DNA from: Piscicola geometra | Lineage: Eukaryota > Annelida > Clitellata > Hirudinida > Piscicolidae | NCBI GenBank assembly: GCA_943735955.1 | Contig: CALSEQ010000043.1 | Coordinates: 129,001 to 193,000, forward strand | Direction: 5' to 3' | DNA: 64,000 nucleotides | Part shown: one piece after another, positions 1-9,711 of the stretch | Position numbering within the stretch: position 1 is the first letter of the stretch | Layout: every line of letters begins with the position of its first letter | Translations under genes and position numbers: made by a program | Notes under the pieces: generated by a model | What the model was told of the DNA's origin: nothing | What the model saw: the letters and a program-made list of their open reading frames with translations, nothing else | The model's database searches: none

Positions 1-5
1 ATTTT

Positions 6-18
6 CCCTACTCTAGGG
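6..18. repeat. Unit-boundary inverted repeat CCCTA-CTC-TAGGG
   Basis: A 5-bp perfect inverted repeat with a 3-base spacer that recurs in most units. It becomes CTCCTGGGGG in units at 20059, 20707, 21355, 22650 and 24592, CTCTAAGGG in several units (for example 26534, 29771, 31716 and 32365), and CCAACTCTAGGG at 53690, 58220, 60159, 60806 and 63393. Because these changes break the stem without restoring it, a structural role is doubtful. Confidence 0.6.
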
Positions 19-46
19 GATTTTTCCTACGAGAACTCTGGTGCTT

Positions 47-68
47 TTCAGAAAATTTGTTTTCTGAA
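47..68. repeat. 9-bp inverted repeat with 4-base loop (per unit)
   Basis: TTCAGAAAA, then TTTG, then TTTTCTGAA: a perfect 9-bp stem with a four-base loop, in nearly all units at offset +39. In the right-hand part many units change only the loop (TTTG to ATTG, for example 51102, 53043, 54337 and 61453), leaving the stem intact. Stem breaks are few: 655 (TTCAGAATA), 11005 (TTCAGAACA), 47220 (TTCTCTGAA) and 55631. The TTTTTTGAA form at 15530, 18117, 19412, 20059 and 20707 would still pair by G-U in RNA. It could extrude a cruciform or fold in a transcript; no function is shown. Confidence 0.75.
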
Positions 69-137
69 CACCTCAGTATAGGATCAGAGAAGAGCTTAAG
101 AGCCCGTCGAAACTCTGTGAGTGAGCGGATCCAAACG

Positions 138-208
138 GTCCGGCGCCCAAAAAGTTCCACCGGCAATGGCCGCAAGGTTCTTTGCTCAGTACTTCGAGGA
201 TACCGGAC
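138..208. repeat. Inverted repeat GTCCGG / CCGGAC (per unit)
   Basis: GTCCGG at 138-143 and CCGGAC at 203-208 are perfect 6-bp inverted arms around 59 bases. The enclosed stretch includes GGCAATGGCCGCAAGG and CTCAGTACTTCGAGGATA and varies little between units. The arms are intact in most units; GTCTGG at 24073, 26015 and 29252 is a C-to-T change at a CpG that would leave a G-U pair in RNA. Confidence 0.5.
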
Positions 209-226
209 AAAGTGGAACAGACCTTG

Positions 227-269
227 CTCTATGTAAACACGGGCTAAAACCCCACAGGCTTGCATAGAG
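227..269. repeat. 7-bp inverted arms CTCTATG / CATAGAG around a 29-base loop
   Basis: CTCTATG (227-233) and CATAGAG (263-269) are exact reverse complements. Where the next bases are CAA and TTG, as in most units, the stem could extend by three pairs past a bulged T. In units 38163, 40751 and 42692 both arms are changed, to CACTATG and CATAGTG, which pair again. Six other units carry only the 3' arm change, and six units (12298, 27182, 30419, 31067, 31716 and 33013) carry CTCTACG with an unchanged 3' arm. The evidence for a maintained structure is therefore mixed. Confidence 0.65.
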
Positions 270-273
270 TGTA

Positions 274-317
274 GGATCGGTCACTGCCCCTGGATGCCTA
301 TGATAGGCCGCTGATCC
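274..317. repeat. GGATC / GATCC arms enclosing odd palindrome GCCTATGATAGGC
   Basis: GGATC at 274-278 pairs with GATCC at 313-317. Inside, at 296-308, GCCTAT-G-ATAGGC is a 13-bp palindrome with a single central base. The palindrome is present in nearly all units; exceptions are GCCTATGAAAGGC at units 15530, 16177 and 18117, GCCCATGATAGGC at unit 49161, and ATAAGCC at units 6478 and 34956. Confidence 0.6.
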
Positions 318-366
318 TTACTCCCACCCACACACATGAGACAGTCCGAGGCCAATACGGCGCCAA

Positions 367-373
367 TTTTTTT
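367..373 (+). repeat. T-tract (7 T), main length hot spot of the unit
   Basis: A run of seven T follows GGCGCCAA. It accounts for most one-base differences in unit length: six T at 9425-9430, eight in the units at 26534, 27182, 29771 (one T there changed to A) and others, and eleven T at 31424-31434 and 32073-32083. Replication slippage explains this. An RNA polymerase III terminator would look the same, but I find no convincing A and B boxes upstream. Confidence 0.8.
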
Positions 374-377
374 ACTT

Positions 378-492
378 TTTTATCTTTACTCCCCATGCAC
401 CCCCACACCAAATCCTTTTTACCCCTCAACCAAACCTACAGGCGAATGGTTGTCCTCACTGTCTCACCCTAATCCCAACCCCACACACATGG
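378..492. other. Block with C-runs on the + strand, G-runs on the - strand
   Basis: The + strand has repeated C-runs (CTCCCC, CACCCCC, TACCCCTC, CACCCTAATCCCAACCCC), so the - strand carries runs of three to six G. This may form four-stranded or other unusual DNA structure, but only three closely spaced G-runs occur together in the clearest part (near 467-483), so a standard single-strand quadruplex motif is not met. The C-tract also varies by domain: CCCTCC on the left, CCCCTC in the middle, CCCCCC on the right. Confidence 0.5.
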
Positions 493-556
493 ACAGCGCG
501 AAAGATCCATGGAGGATACACCGAACACCCCAACTGTTGTCACACAGCGATTTGTC

Positions 557-585
557 ACTTTCTCTGAAAGTTTCATTTCGATCGA
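557..585. repeat. Hairpin ACTTTC-TCT-GAAAGT and palindrome TCGATCGA
   Basis: ACTTTC (557-562), TCT, GAAAGT (566-571) form a perfect 6-bp stem with a 3-base loop. Seven bases later TCGATCGA (578-585) is a perfect 8-bp palindrome. Both are kept in almost all units. The 15-bp deletion in units 34956 and 36237 removes the right half of TCGATCGA, and these units also carry ACATTC in the stem. Confidence 0.65.
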
Positions 586-609
586 TAGGTGCCTCACCAC
601 TCTGTTGAT

Positions 610-622
610 AGCCTAGACGGCT
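610..622. repeat. Small stem AGCC-TAGAC-GGCT near the unit end
   Basis: A 4-bp stem with a 5-base loop. Units with GACAGCC (for example 655, 2596's left neighbour at 1949, 10359's left neighbour at 9712, and 16177) gain a fifth C-G pair, while GATAGCC gives T-G. Units of the third domain have GACGACTG, which breaks one pair. Weak on its own. Confidence 0.35.
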
Positions 623-1948
623 GCTTTCTCTGTTTTCCTTGCCGGAAATTTTCCCTACTCTAGGGGATTTTTCCTACGAGAACTCTGGTGCTTTTCAGAA
701 TATTTGTTTTCTGAACACCTCAGTATAGGATCAGAGAAGAGCTTAAGAGCCCGTCGAAACTCTGTGAGTGAGCGGATCCAAACGGTCCGGCGCCCAAAAA
801 GTCTAACCGGCAATGGCCGCAAGGTTCTTTGCTCAGTACTTCGAGGATACCGGACAAAGTGGAACAGACCTTGCTCTATGTCAACACGGGCTAAAACCCC
901 ACAGGCTTGCATAGAGTGTAGGATCGGTCACTGCCCCTGGATGCCTATGATAGGCCGCTGATCCCTACTCCCACCCACACACATCAGACAGTCCGAGGCC
1001 AATACGGCGCCAATTTTTTTACTTCTTTATCTTTACTCCCCATGCACCCCCACACCAAATTCTTTTTACCCTCCAACCAAACCTACAGGCAAATGGTTGT
1101 CCTCACTGTCTCACCCTAATCCCAACCCCACACACATGGACAGCGCGAAAGATCCATGGAGGATACACCGAACACCCCCACTGTTGTCAAACAGCGATTT
1201 GTCACTTTCTCTGAAAGTTTCATTTCGATCGATAGGTGCCTCACCACTCTGTTGACAGCCTAGACGGCTGCTTTCTCTGTTTCCCTCGCCGGAAATTTTC
1301 CCTACTCTAGGGGATTTTTCCTACGAGAACTCTGCTGCTTTTCAGAAAATTTGTTTTCTGAACACCTAAGTATAGGATCAGAGAAGAGCTTAAGAGCCCG
1401 TCGAAACTCTGTGAGTGACCGGATCCAAACGGTCCGGCGCCCGAAAAGTCCAACCGGCAATGGCCGCAAGGTTCTTTGCTCAGTACTTCGAGGATACCGG
1501 ACAAAGTGGAACAGACCTTGCTCTATGTCAACACGGGCTAAAACCCCACAGGCTTGCATAGAGTGTAGGATCGGTCACTGCCCCTGGATGCCTATGATAG
1601 GCCGCTGATCCTTACTCCCACCCACACACATCAGACAGTCCGAGGCCAATACGGCGCCAATTTTTTTACTTCTTTATCTTTACTCCCCATGCACCCCCAC
1701 ACCAAATTCTTTTTACCCTCCAACCAAACCTACAGGCAAATGGTTGTCCTCACTGTCTCACCCTAATCCCAACCCCACACACATGGACAGCGCGAAAGAT
1801 CCATGGAGGATACACCGAACACCCCCACTGTTGTCACACAGCGATTTGTCACTTTCTCTGAAAGTTTTATTTCGATCGATAGGTGCCTCACCACTCTGTT
1901 GATGGCCTAGACGGCTGCTTTCTCTGTTTCCCTCGCCGGAATTTTTCC

Positions 1949-3889
1949 CTACTCTAGGGGATTTTTCCTACGAGAACTCTGGTGCTTTTCAGAAAATTTG
2001 TTTTCTGAACACCTCAGTATAGGATCAGAGAAGAGCTTAAGAGCCCGTCGAAACTCTGTGAGTGAGCGGATCCAAACGGTCCGGCGCCCAAAAAGTTCCA
2101 CCGGCAATGGCCGCAAGGTTCTTTGCTCAGTACTTCGAGGATACCGGACAAAGTGGAACAGACCTTGCTCTATGTAAACACGGGCTAAAACCCCACAGGC
2201 TTGCATAGAGTGTAGGATCGGTCACTGCCCCTGGATGCCTATGATAGGCCGCTGATCCTTACTCCCACCCACACACATCAGACAGTCCGAGGCCAATACG
2301 GCGCCAATTTTTTTACTTCTTTATCTTTACTCCCCATGCACCCCCACACCAAAGTCTTTTTACCCTCCAACCAAACCTACAGGCAAATGGTTGTCCTCAC
2401 TGTCTCACCCTAATCCCAACCCCACACACATGGACAGCGCGAAAGATCCATGGAGGATACACCGAACACCCCCACTGTTGTCAAACAGCGATTTGTCACT
2501 TTCTCTGAAAGTTTCATTTCGATCGATAGGTGCCTCACCACTCTGTTGACAGCCTAGACGGCTGCTTTCTCTGTTTCCCTCGCCGGAAATTTTCCCTACT
2601 CTAGGGGATTTTTCCTACGAGAACTCTGCTGCTTTTCAGAAAATTTGTTTTCTGAACACCTAAGTATAGGATCAGAGAAGAGCTTAAGAGCCCGTCGAAA
2701 CTCTGTGAGTGACCGGATCCAAACGGTCCGGCGCCCGAAAAGTCCAACCGGCAATGGCCGCAAGGTTCTTTGCTCAGTACTTCGAGGATACCGGACAAAG
2801 TGGAACAGACCTTGCTCTATGTCAACACGGGCTAAAACCCCACAGGCTTGCATAGAGTGTAGGATCGGTCACTGCCCCTGGATGCCTATGATAGGCCGCT
2901 GATCCTTACTCCCACCCACACACATCAGACAGTCCGAGGCCAATACGGCGCCAATTTTTTTACTTCTTTATCTTTACTCCCCATGCACCCCCACACCAAA
3001 TTCTTTTTACCCTCCAACCAAACCTACAGGCAAATGGTTGTCCTCACTGTCTCACCCTAATCCCAACCCCACACACATGGACAGCGCGAAAGATCCATGG
3101 AGGATACACCGAACACCCCCACTGTTGTCACACAGCGATTTGTCACTTTCTCTGAAAGTTTCATTTCGATCGATAGGTGCCTCACCACTCTGTTGATAGC
3201 CTAGACGGCTGCTTTTTCTGTTTTCCTCGCCGGAAATTTTTCCTACTCTAGGGGATTTTTCCTACGAGAACTCTGGTGCTTTTCAGAAAATTTGTTTTCT
3301 GAACACCTCAGTATAGGATCAGAGAAGAGCTTAAGAGCCCGTCGAAACTCTGTGAGTGACCGGATCCAAACGGTCCGGCGCCCGAAAAGTCCAACCGGCA
3401 ATGGCCGCAAGGTTCTTTGCTCAGTACTTCGAGGATACCGGACAAAGTGGAACAGACCTTGCTCTATGTCAACACGGGCTAAAACCCCACAGGCTTGCAT
3501 AGAGTGTAGGATCGGTCACTGCCCCTGGATGCCTATGATAGGCCGCTGATCCTTACTCCCACCCACACACATCAGACAGTCCGAGGCCAATACGGCGCCA
3601 ATTTTTTTACTTCTTTATCTTTACTCCCCATGCACCCCCACACCAAATTCTTTTTACCCTCCAACCAAACCTACAGGCAAATGGTTGTCCTCACTGTCTC
3701 ACCCTAATCCCAACCCCACACACATGGACAGCGCGAAAGATCCATGGAGGATACACCGAACACCCCCACTGTTGTCACACAGCGATTTGTCACTTTCTCT
3801 GAAAGTTTCATTTCGATCGATAGGTGCCTCACCACTCTGTTGATAGCCTAGACGGCTGCTTTCTCTGTTTCCCTCGCCGGAAATTTTCC
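1949..3889 (+). repeat. 1941-bp trimer a-b-c, copy 1 (units 4-6)
   Basis: Units at 1949 (a: GTTCCACC, TGTAAACACGGG, CAAAGTC, GTCAAACAGC), 2596 (b: CTGCTGC, ACCTAAGT, GTGACCGG, CCCGAAAAG) and 3243 (c: CTGGTGC with GTGACCGG and CCCGAAAAG). The same ordered set of variants follows immediately at 3890. Confidence 0.9.
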
Positions 3890-5830
3890 CTACTCTAGGG
3901 GATTTTTCCTACGAGAACTCTGGTGCTTTTCAGAAAATTTGTTTTCTGAACACCTCAGTATAGGATCAGAGAAGAGCTTAAGAGCCCGTCGAAACTCTGT
4001 GAGTGAGCGGATCCAAACGGTCCGGCGCCCAAAAAGTTCCACCGGCAATGGCCGCAAGGTTCTTTGCTCAGTACTTCGAGGATACCGGACAAAGTGGAAC
4101 AGACCTTGCTCTATGTAAACACGGGCTAAAACCCCACAGGCTTGCATAGAGTGTAGGATCGGTCACTGCCCCTGGATGCCTATGATAGGCCGCTGATCCT
4201 TACTCCCACCCACACACATCAGACAGTCCGAGGCCAATACGGCGCCAATTTTTTTACTTCTTTATCTTTACTCCCCATGCACCCCCACACCAAAGTCTTT
4301 TTACCCTCCAACCAAACCTACAGGCAAATGGTTGTCCTCACTGTCTCACCCTAATCCCAACCCCACACACATGGACAGCGCGAAAGATCCATGGAGGATA
4401 CACCGAACACCCCCACTGTTGTCAAACAGCGATTTGTCACTTTCTCTGAAAGTTTCATTTCGATCGATAGGTGCCTCACCACTCTGTTGACAGCCTAGAC
4501 GGCTGCTTTCTCTGTTTCCCTCGCCGGAAATTTTCCCTACTCTAGGGGATTTTTCCTACGAGAACTCTGCTGCTTTTCAGAAAATTTGTTTTCTGAACAC
4601 CTAAGTATAGGATCAGAGAAGAGCTTAAGAGCCCGTCGAAACTCTGTGAGTGACCGGATCCAAACGGTCCGGCGCCCGAAAAGTCCAACCGGCAATGGCC
4701 GCAAGGTTCTTTGCTCAGTACTTCGAGGATACCGGACAAAGTGGAACAGACCTTGCTCTATGTCAACACGGGCTAAAACCCCACAGGCTTGCATAGAGTG
4801 TAGGATCGGTCACTGCCCCTGGATGCCTATGATAGGCCGCTGATCCTTACTCCCACCCACACACATCAGACAGTCCGAGGCCAATACGGCGCCAATTTTT
4901 TTACTTCTTTATCTTTACTCCCCATGCACCCCCACACCAAATTCTTTTTACCCTCCAACCAAACCTACAGGCAAATGGTTGTCCTCACTGTCTCACCCTA
5001 ATCCCAACCCCACACACATGGACAGCGCGAAAGATCCATGGAGGATACCCCGAACACCCCCACTGTTGTCACACAGCGATTTGTCACTTTCTCTGAAAGT
5101 TTCATTTCGATCGATAGGTGCCTCACCACTCTGTTGATAGCCTAGACGGCTGCTTTTTCTGTTTTCCTCGCCGGAAATTTTTCCTACTCTAGGGGATTTT
5201 TCCTACGAGAACTCTGGTGCTTTTCAGAAAATTTGTTTTCTGAACACCTCAGTATAGGATCAGAGAAGAGCTTAAGAGCCCGTCGAAACTCTGTGAGTGA
5301 CCGGATCCAAACGGTCCGGCGCCCGAAAAGTCCAACCGGCAATGGCCGCAAGGTTCTTTGCTCAGTACTTCGAGGATACCGGACAAAGTGGAACAGACCT
5401 TGCTCTATGTCAACACGGGCTAAAACCCCACAGGCTTGCATAGAGTGTAGGATCGGTCACTGCCCCTGGATGCCTATGATAGGCCGCTGATCCTTACTCC
5501 CACCCACACACATCAGACAGTCCGAGGCCAATACGGCGCCAATTTTTTTACTTCTTTATCTTTACTCCCCATGCACCCCCACACCAAATTCTTTTTACCC
5601 TCCAACCAAACCTACAGGCAAATGGTTGTCCTCACTGTCTCACCCTAATCCCAACCCCACACACATGGACAGCGCGAAAGATCCATGGAGGATACACCGA
5701 ACACCCCCACTGTTGTCACACAGCGATTTGTCACTTTCTCTGAAAGTTTCATTTCGATCGATAGGTGCCTCACCACTCTGTTGATAGCCTAGACGGCTGC
5801 TTTCTCTGTTTCCCTCGCCGGAAATTTTCC
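3890..5830 (+). repeat. 1941-bp trimer a-b-c, copy 2 (units 7-9)
   Basis: Units at 3890, 4537 and 5184 repeat the a, b and c variants of 1949-3889 in order and with identical unit lengths. The one difference I noticed is at 5049, where GGATACACCG reads GGATACCCCG. This is a very recent tandem duplication. Confidence 0.9.
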
Positions 5831-7124
5831 CTACTCTAGGGGATTTTTCCTACGAGAACTCTGGTGCTTTTCAGAAAATTTGTTTTCTGAACACCTCAGT
5901 ATAGGATCAGAGAAGAGCTTAAGAGCCCGTCGAAACTCTGTGAGTGAGCGGATCCAAACGGTCCGGCGCCCAAAAAGTCCCACCGGCAATGGCCGCAAGG
6001 TTCTTTGCTCAGTACTTCGAGGATACCGGACAAAGTGGAACAGACCTTGCTCTATGTCAACACGGGCTAAAACCCCACAGGCTTGCATAGAGTGTAGGAT
6101 CGGTCACTGCCCCTGGATGCCTATGATAGGCCGCTGATCCTTACTCCCACCCACACACATCAGACAGTCCAAGGCCAATACGGCGCCAATTTTTTTACTT
6201 CTTTATCTTTACTCCCCATGCACCCCCACACCAAATTCTTTTTACCCTCCAACCAAACCTACAGGCAAATGGTTGTCCTCACTGTCTCACCCTAATCCCA
6301 ACCCCACACACATGGACAGCGCGAAAGATCCATGGAGGATACACCGAACACCCCCACTGTTGTCACACAGCGATTTGTCACTTTCTCTGAAAGTTTCATT
6401 TCGATCGATAGGTGCCTCACCACTCTGTTGATAGCCTAGACGGCTGCTTTCTCTGTTTCCCTCGCCGGAAATTTTCCCTACTCTAGGGGATTTTTCCTAC
6501 GAGAACTCTGGTGCTTTTCAGAAAATTTGTTTTCTGAACACCTCAGTATAGGATCAGAGAAGAGCTTAAGAGCCCGTCGAAACTCTGTGAGTGAGCGGAT
6601 CCAAACGGTCCGGCGCCCAAAAAGTCCCACCGGCAATGGCCGCAAGGTTCTTTGCTCAGTACTTCGAGGATACCGGACAAAGTGGAACAGACCTTGCTCT
6701 ATGTCAACACGGGCTAAAACCCCACAGGCTTGCATAGAGTGTAGGATCGGTCACTGCCCCTGGATGCCTATGATAAGCCGCTGATCCTTACTCCCACCCA
6801 CACACATCAGACAGTCCAAGGCCAATACGGCGCCAATTTTTTTACTTCTTTATCTTTACTCCCCATGCACCCCCACACCAAATTCTTTTTACCCTCCAAC
6901 CAAACCTACAGGCAAATGGTTGTCCTCACTGTCTCACCCTAATCCCAACCCCACACACATGGACAGCGCGAAAGATCCATGGAGGATACACCGAACACCC
7001 CCACTGTTGTCACACAGCGATTTGTCACTTTCTCTGAAAGTTTCATTTCGATCGATAGGTGCCTCACCACTCTGTTGATAGCCTAGACGGCTGCTTTCTC
7101 TGTTTCCCTCGCCGGAAATTTTCC
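5831..7124 (+). repeat. Near-identical dimer (units 10-11)
   Basis: Units at 5831 and 6478 share GTCCCACC and the otherwise rare GTCCAAGGCC. They differ at ATAAGCC (6774-6780) and CCTTACTC (unit end) in the second. A one-unit duplication is the simplest origin. Confidence 0.8.
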
Positions 7125-8418
7125 TTACTCTAGGGGATTTTTCCTACGAGAACTCTGGTGCTTTTCAGAAAATTTGTTTTCTGAACACCTCAGTATAGGA
7201 TCAGAGAAGAGCTTAAGAGCCCGTCGAAACTCTGTGAGTGAGCGGATCCGAATGGTCCGGCGCCCAAAAAGTCCCACCGGCAATGGCCGCAAGGTTCTTT
7301 GCTCAGTACTTCGAGGATACCGGACAAAGTGGAACAGACCTTGCTCTATGTCAACACGGGCTAAAACCCCACAGGCTTGCATAGAGTGTAGGATCGGTCA
7401 CTGCCCCTGGATGCCTATGATAGGCCGCTGATCCTTACTCCCACCCACACACATGAGACAGTCCGAGGCCAATACGGCGCCAATTTTTTTACTTCTTTAT
7501 CTTTACTCCCCATGCACTTCCACACCAAATCCTTTTTACACCTCAACCAAACCTACAGGCAAATGGTTGTCCTCACTGTCTCACCCTAATCCCAACCCCA
7601 CACACATGGACAGCGCGAAAGATCCATGAAGGATACACCGAACACCCCCACTGTTGTCACACAGCGATTTGTCACTTTCTCTGAAAGTTTCATTTCGATC
7701 GATAGGTGCCTCACCACTCTCTTGATAGCCTAGACGGCTGCTTTCTCTGTTTCCCTCGCCGGAAATTTTCCCTACTCTAGGGGATTTTTCCTACGAGAAC
7801 TCTGGTGCTTTTCAGAAAATTTGTTTTCTGAACACCTCAGTATAGGATCAGAGAAGAGCTTAAGAGCCCGTCGAAACTCTGTGAGTGAGCGGATCCAAAC
7901 GGTCCGGCGCCCAAAAAGTCCCACCGGCAATGGCCGCAAGGTTCTTTGCTCAGTACTTCGAGGATACCGGACAAAGTGGAACAGACCTTGCTCTATGTCA
8001 ACACGGGCTAAAACCCCACAGGCTTGCATAGAGTGTAGGATCGGTCACTGCCTCTGGATGCCTATGATAGGCCGCTGATCCTTACTCCCACCCACACACA
8101 TGAGACAGTCCGAGGCCAATACGGGGCCAATTTTTTTACTTCTTTATCTTTACTCCCCATGCACCCCCACACCAAATCCTTTTTACACCTCAACCAAACC
8201 TACAGGCAAATGGTTGTCCTCACTGTCTCACCCTAATCACAACCCCACACACATGGACAGCGCGAAAGATCCATGAAGGATACACCGAACACCCCCACTG
8301 TTGTCACACAGCGATTTGTCACTTTCTCTGAAAGTTTCATTTCGATCGATAGGTGCCTCACCACTCTGTTGATAGCCTAGACGGCTGCTTCCTCTGTTTC
8401 CCTCGCCGGAAATTTTCC
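7125..8418 (+). repeat. Related pair (units 12-13)
   Basis: Units at 7125 and 7772 share TTTTACACCTCAACC and CCATGAAGG, which removes the CCATGG site. Private changes are GGATCCGAATGG in the first and GCCTCTGG, ACGGGGCC and AATCACAACC in the second. Confidence 0.75.
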
Positions 8419-9711
8419 CTACTCTAGGGGATTTTTCCTACGAGAACTCTGGTGCTTTTCAGAAAATTTGTTTTCTGAACACCTCAGTATAGGATCAGAG
8501 AAGAGCTTAAGAGCCCGTCGAAACTCTGTGAGTGAGCGGATCCAAACGGTCCGGCGCCCAAAAAGTCCCACCGGCAATGGCCGCAAGGTTCTTTGCTCAG
8601 TACTTCGAGGATACCGGACAAAGTGGAACAGACCTTGCTCTATGTCAACACGGGCTAAAACCCCACAGGCTTGCATAGAGTGTAGGATCGGTCACTGCCC
8701 CTGGATGCCTATGATAGGCCGCTGATCCTTACTCCCACCCACACACATCAGACAGTCCGAGGCCAATACGGCGCCAATTTTTTTACTTCTTTATCTTTAC
8801 TCCCCATGCACCCCCACACCAAATTCTTTTTACCCTCCAACCAAACCTACAGGCAAATGGTTGTCCTCACTGTCTCACCCTAATCCCAACCCCACACACA
8901 TGGACAGCGCGAAAGATCCATGGAGGATACACCGAACACCCCCACTGTTGTCAAACAGCGATTTGTCACTTTCTCTGAAAGTTTCATTTCGATCGATAGG
9001 TGCCTCACCACTCTGTTGATAGCCTAGACGGCTGCTTTCTCTGTTTCCCTCGCCGGAAATTTTCCCTACTCTAGGGGATTTTTCCTACGAGAACTCTGGT
9101 GCTTTTCAGAAAATTTGTTTTCTGAACACCTCAGTATAGGATCAGAGAAGAGCTTAAGAGCCCGTCGAAACTCTGTGAGTGAGCGGATCCAAACGGTCCG
9201 GCGCCCAAAAAGTCCCACCGGCAATGGCCGCAAGGTTCTTTGCTCAGTACTTCGAGGATACCGGACAAAGTGGAACAGACCTTGCTCTATGTCAACACGG
9301 GCTAAAACCCCACAGGCTTGCATAGAGTGTAGGATCGGTCACTGCCCCTGGATGCCTATGATAGGCCGCTGATCCTTACTCCCACCCACACACATCAGAC
9401 AGTCCGAGGCCAAAACGGCGCCAATTTTTTACTTCTTTATCTTTACTCCCCATGCACCCCCACACCAAATTCTTTTTACCTTCCAACCAAACCTACAGGC
9501 AAATGGTTGTCCTCACTGTCTCACCCTAATCCCAACCCCACACACATGGACAGCGCGAAAGATCCATGGAGGATACACCGAACACCCCCACTGTTGTCAA
9601 ACAGCGATTTGTCACTTTCTCTGAAAGTTTCATTTCGATCGAAAGGTGCCTCACCATTCTGTTGATAGCCTAGACGGCTGCTTTCTCTGTTTCCCTCGCC
9701 GGGAATTTTCC
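8419..9711 (+). repeat. Related pair (units 14-15)
   Basis: Units at 8419 and 9066 share GTCCCACC, CATCAGAC and GTCAAACAGC. The second has a six-T tract (9425-9430), which makes it 646 bp, and ends with CCATTCTG and GCCGGGAATT, the start of the next domain's style. CACGGG, typical of domain 1, changes to CCCGGG from the next unit on. Confidence 0.75.

Larger units (their letters stand above)
8..654 (+). repeat. Reference monomer (unit 1, 647 bp)
   Basis: This is the first full unit and is used here to place internal motifs. By offset from the anchor: +39 to +60 hairpin; +130 to +200 the arms GTCCGG/CCGGAC; +219 to +261 the arms CTCTATG/CATAGAG; +266 to +309 GGATC/GATCC enclosing GCCTATGATAGGC; +359 T-tract; about +370 to +490 a block with C-runs; +549 to +577 hairpin and TCGATCGA; +602 to +614 small stem. 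I see no internal subrepeat, so 647 bp looks like the true basic period. Unit-specific changes are GTTCCACC, TGTAAACACGGG and CAACTGTTG. Confidence 0.95.
8..1948 (+). repeat. Units 1-3 (8, 655, 1302)
   Basis: Unit 1 has the head variants of the a-type (GTTCCACC, TGTAAACACGGG) and unit 3 those of the b-type (CTGCTGC, ACCTAAGT, GTGACCGG) that follow in ordered trimers from 1949. Unit 2 differs (GTCTAACC, CAGAATATTTG). This looks like an irregular edge of the a-b-c series. Unit 3 also has GATGGCC and GGAATTTTTCC at its end. Confidence 0.8.

Noticed and set aside
80..96. Primer-binding-site-like GGATCAGAG, suggesting a retrotransposon leader
   Set aside because: Seven shared bases (ATCAGAG) are at chance level, and there are no long terminal repeats, polypurine tract or reading frames for Gag or Pol in any unit.
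191..208. Resemblance to the CENP-B box core (TTCGNNNNANNCGGG) in TTCGAGGATACCGGA
   Set aside because: It matches seven of nine fixed bases. By chance about 1.7 such matches are expected on the two strands of a 647-bp unit, so it carries no weight.
182..210. Resemblance of CAGTACTTCGAGGATACCGG to the internal control region of 5S rRNA genes
   Set aside because: Only AGTACTT and scattered bases agree. The rest of 5S rRNA and its fold are absent, so this is not a 5S rDNA array.
8..265. Recurrent 85-codon open frame on the - strand, present in about 80 of the 99 units, and an antiparallel 85-codon frame on the + strand (for example 704-961)
   Set aside because: Two overlapping frames on opposite strands stay open only because the DNA is conserved. 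Changes fall freely at amino-acid-altering positions, and single-base indels (56278, 58220) and stop-creating changes (GTCAAAAC, GGATCTAAAC) are tolerated. No known domain, signal or start context is seen.
164..373. tRNA gene or tRNA-derived element with A and B boxes before the T-tract
   Set aside because: The A-box-like TGGCCGCAAGG lacks a required A, the B-box-like TTCGAGGATACC lacks the flanking GG and CC, their spacing is too short, and no cloverleaf can be drawn.
336..608. Recurrent 90-codon + strand frame starting at CACACATGAGAC
   Set aside because: Units with CATCAGAC lack the start codon altogether, the frame crosses the length-variable T-tract, and the product is low-complexity Pro/Ser/Asn without recognisable features.
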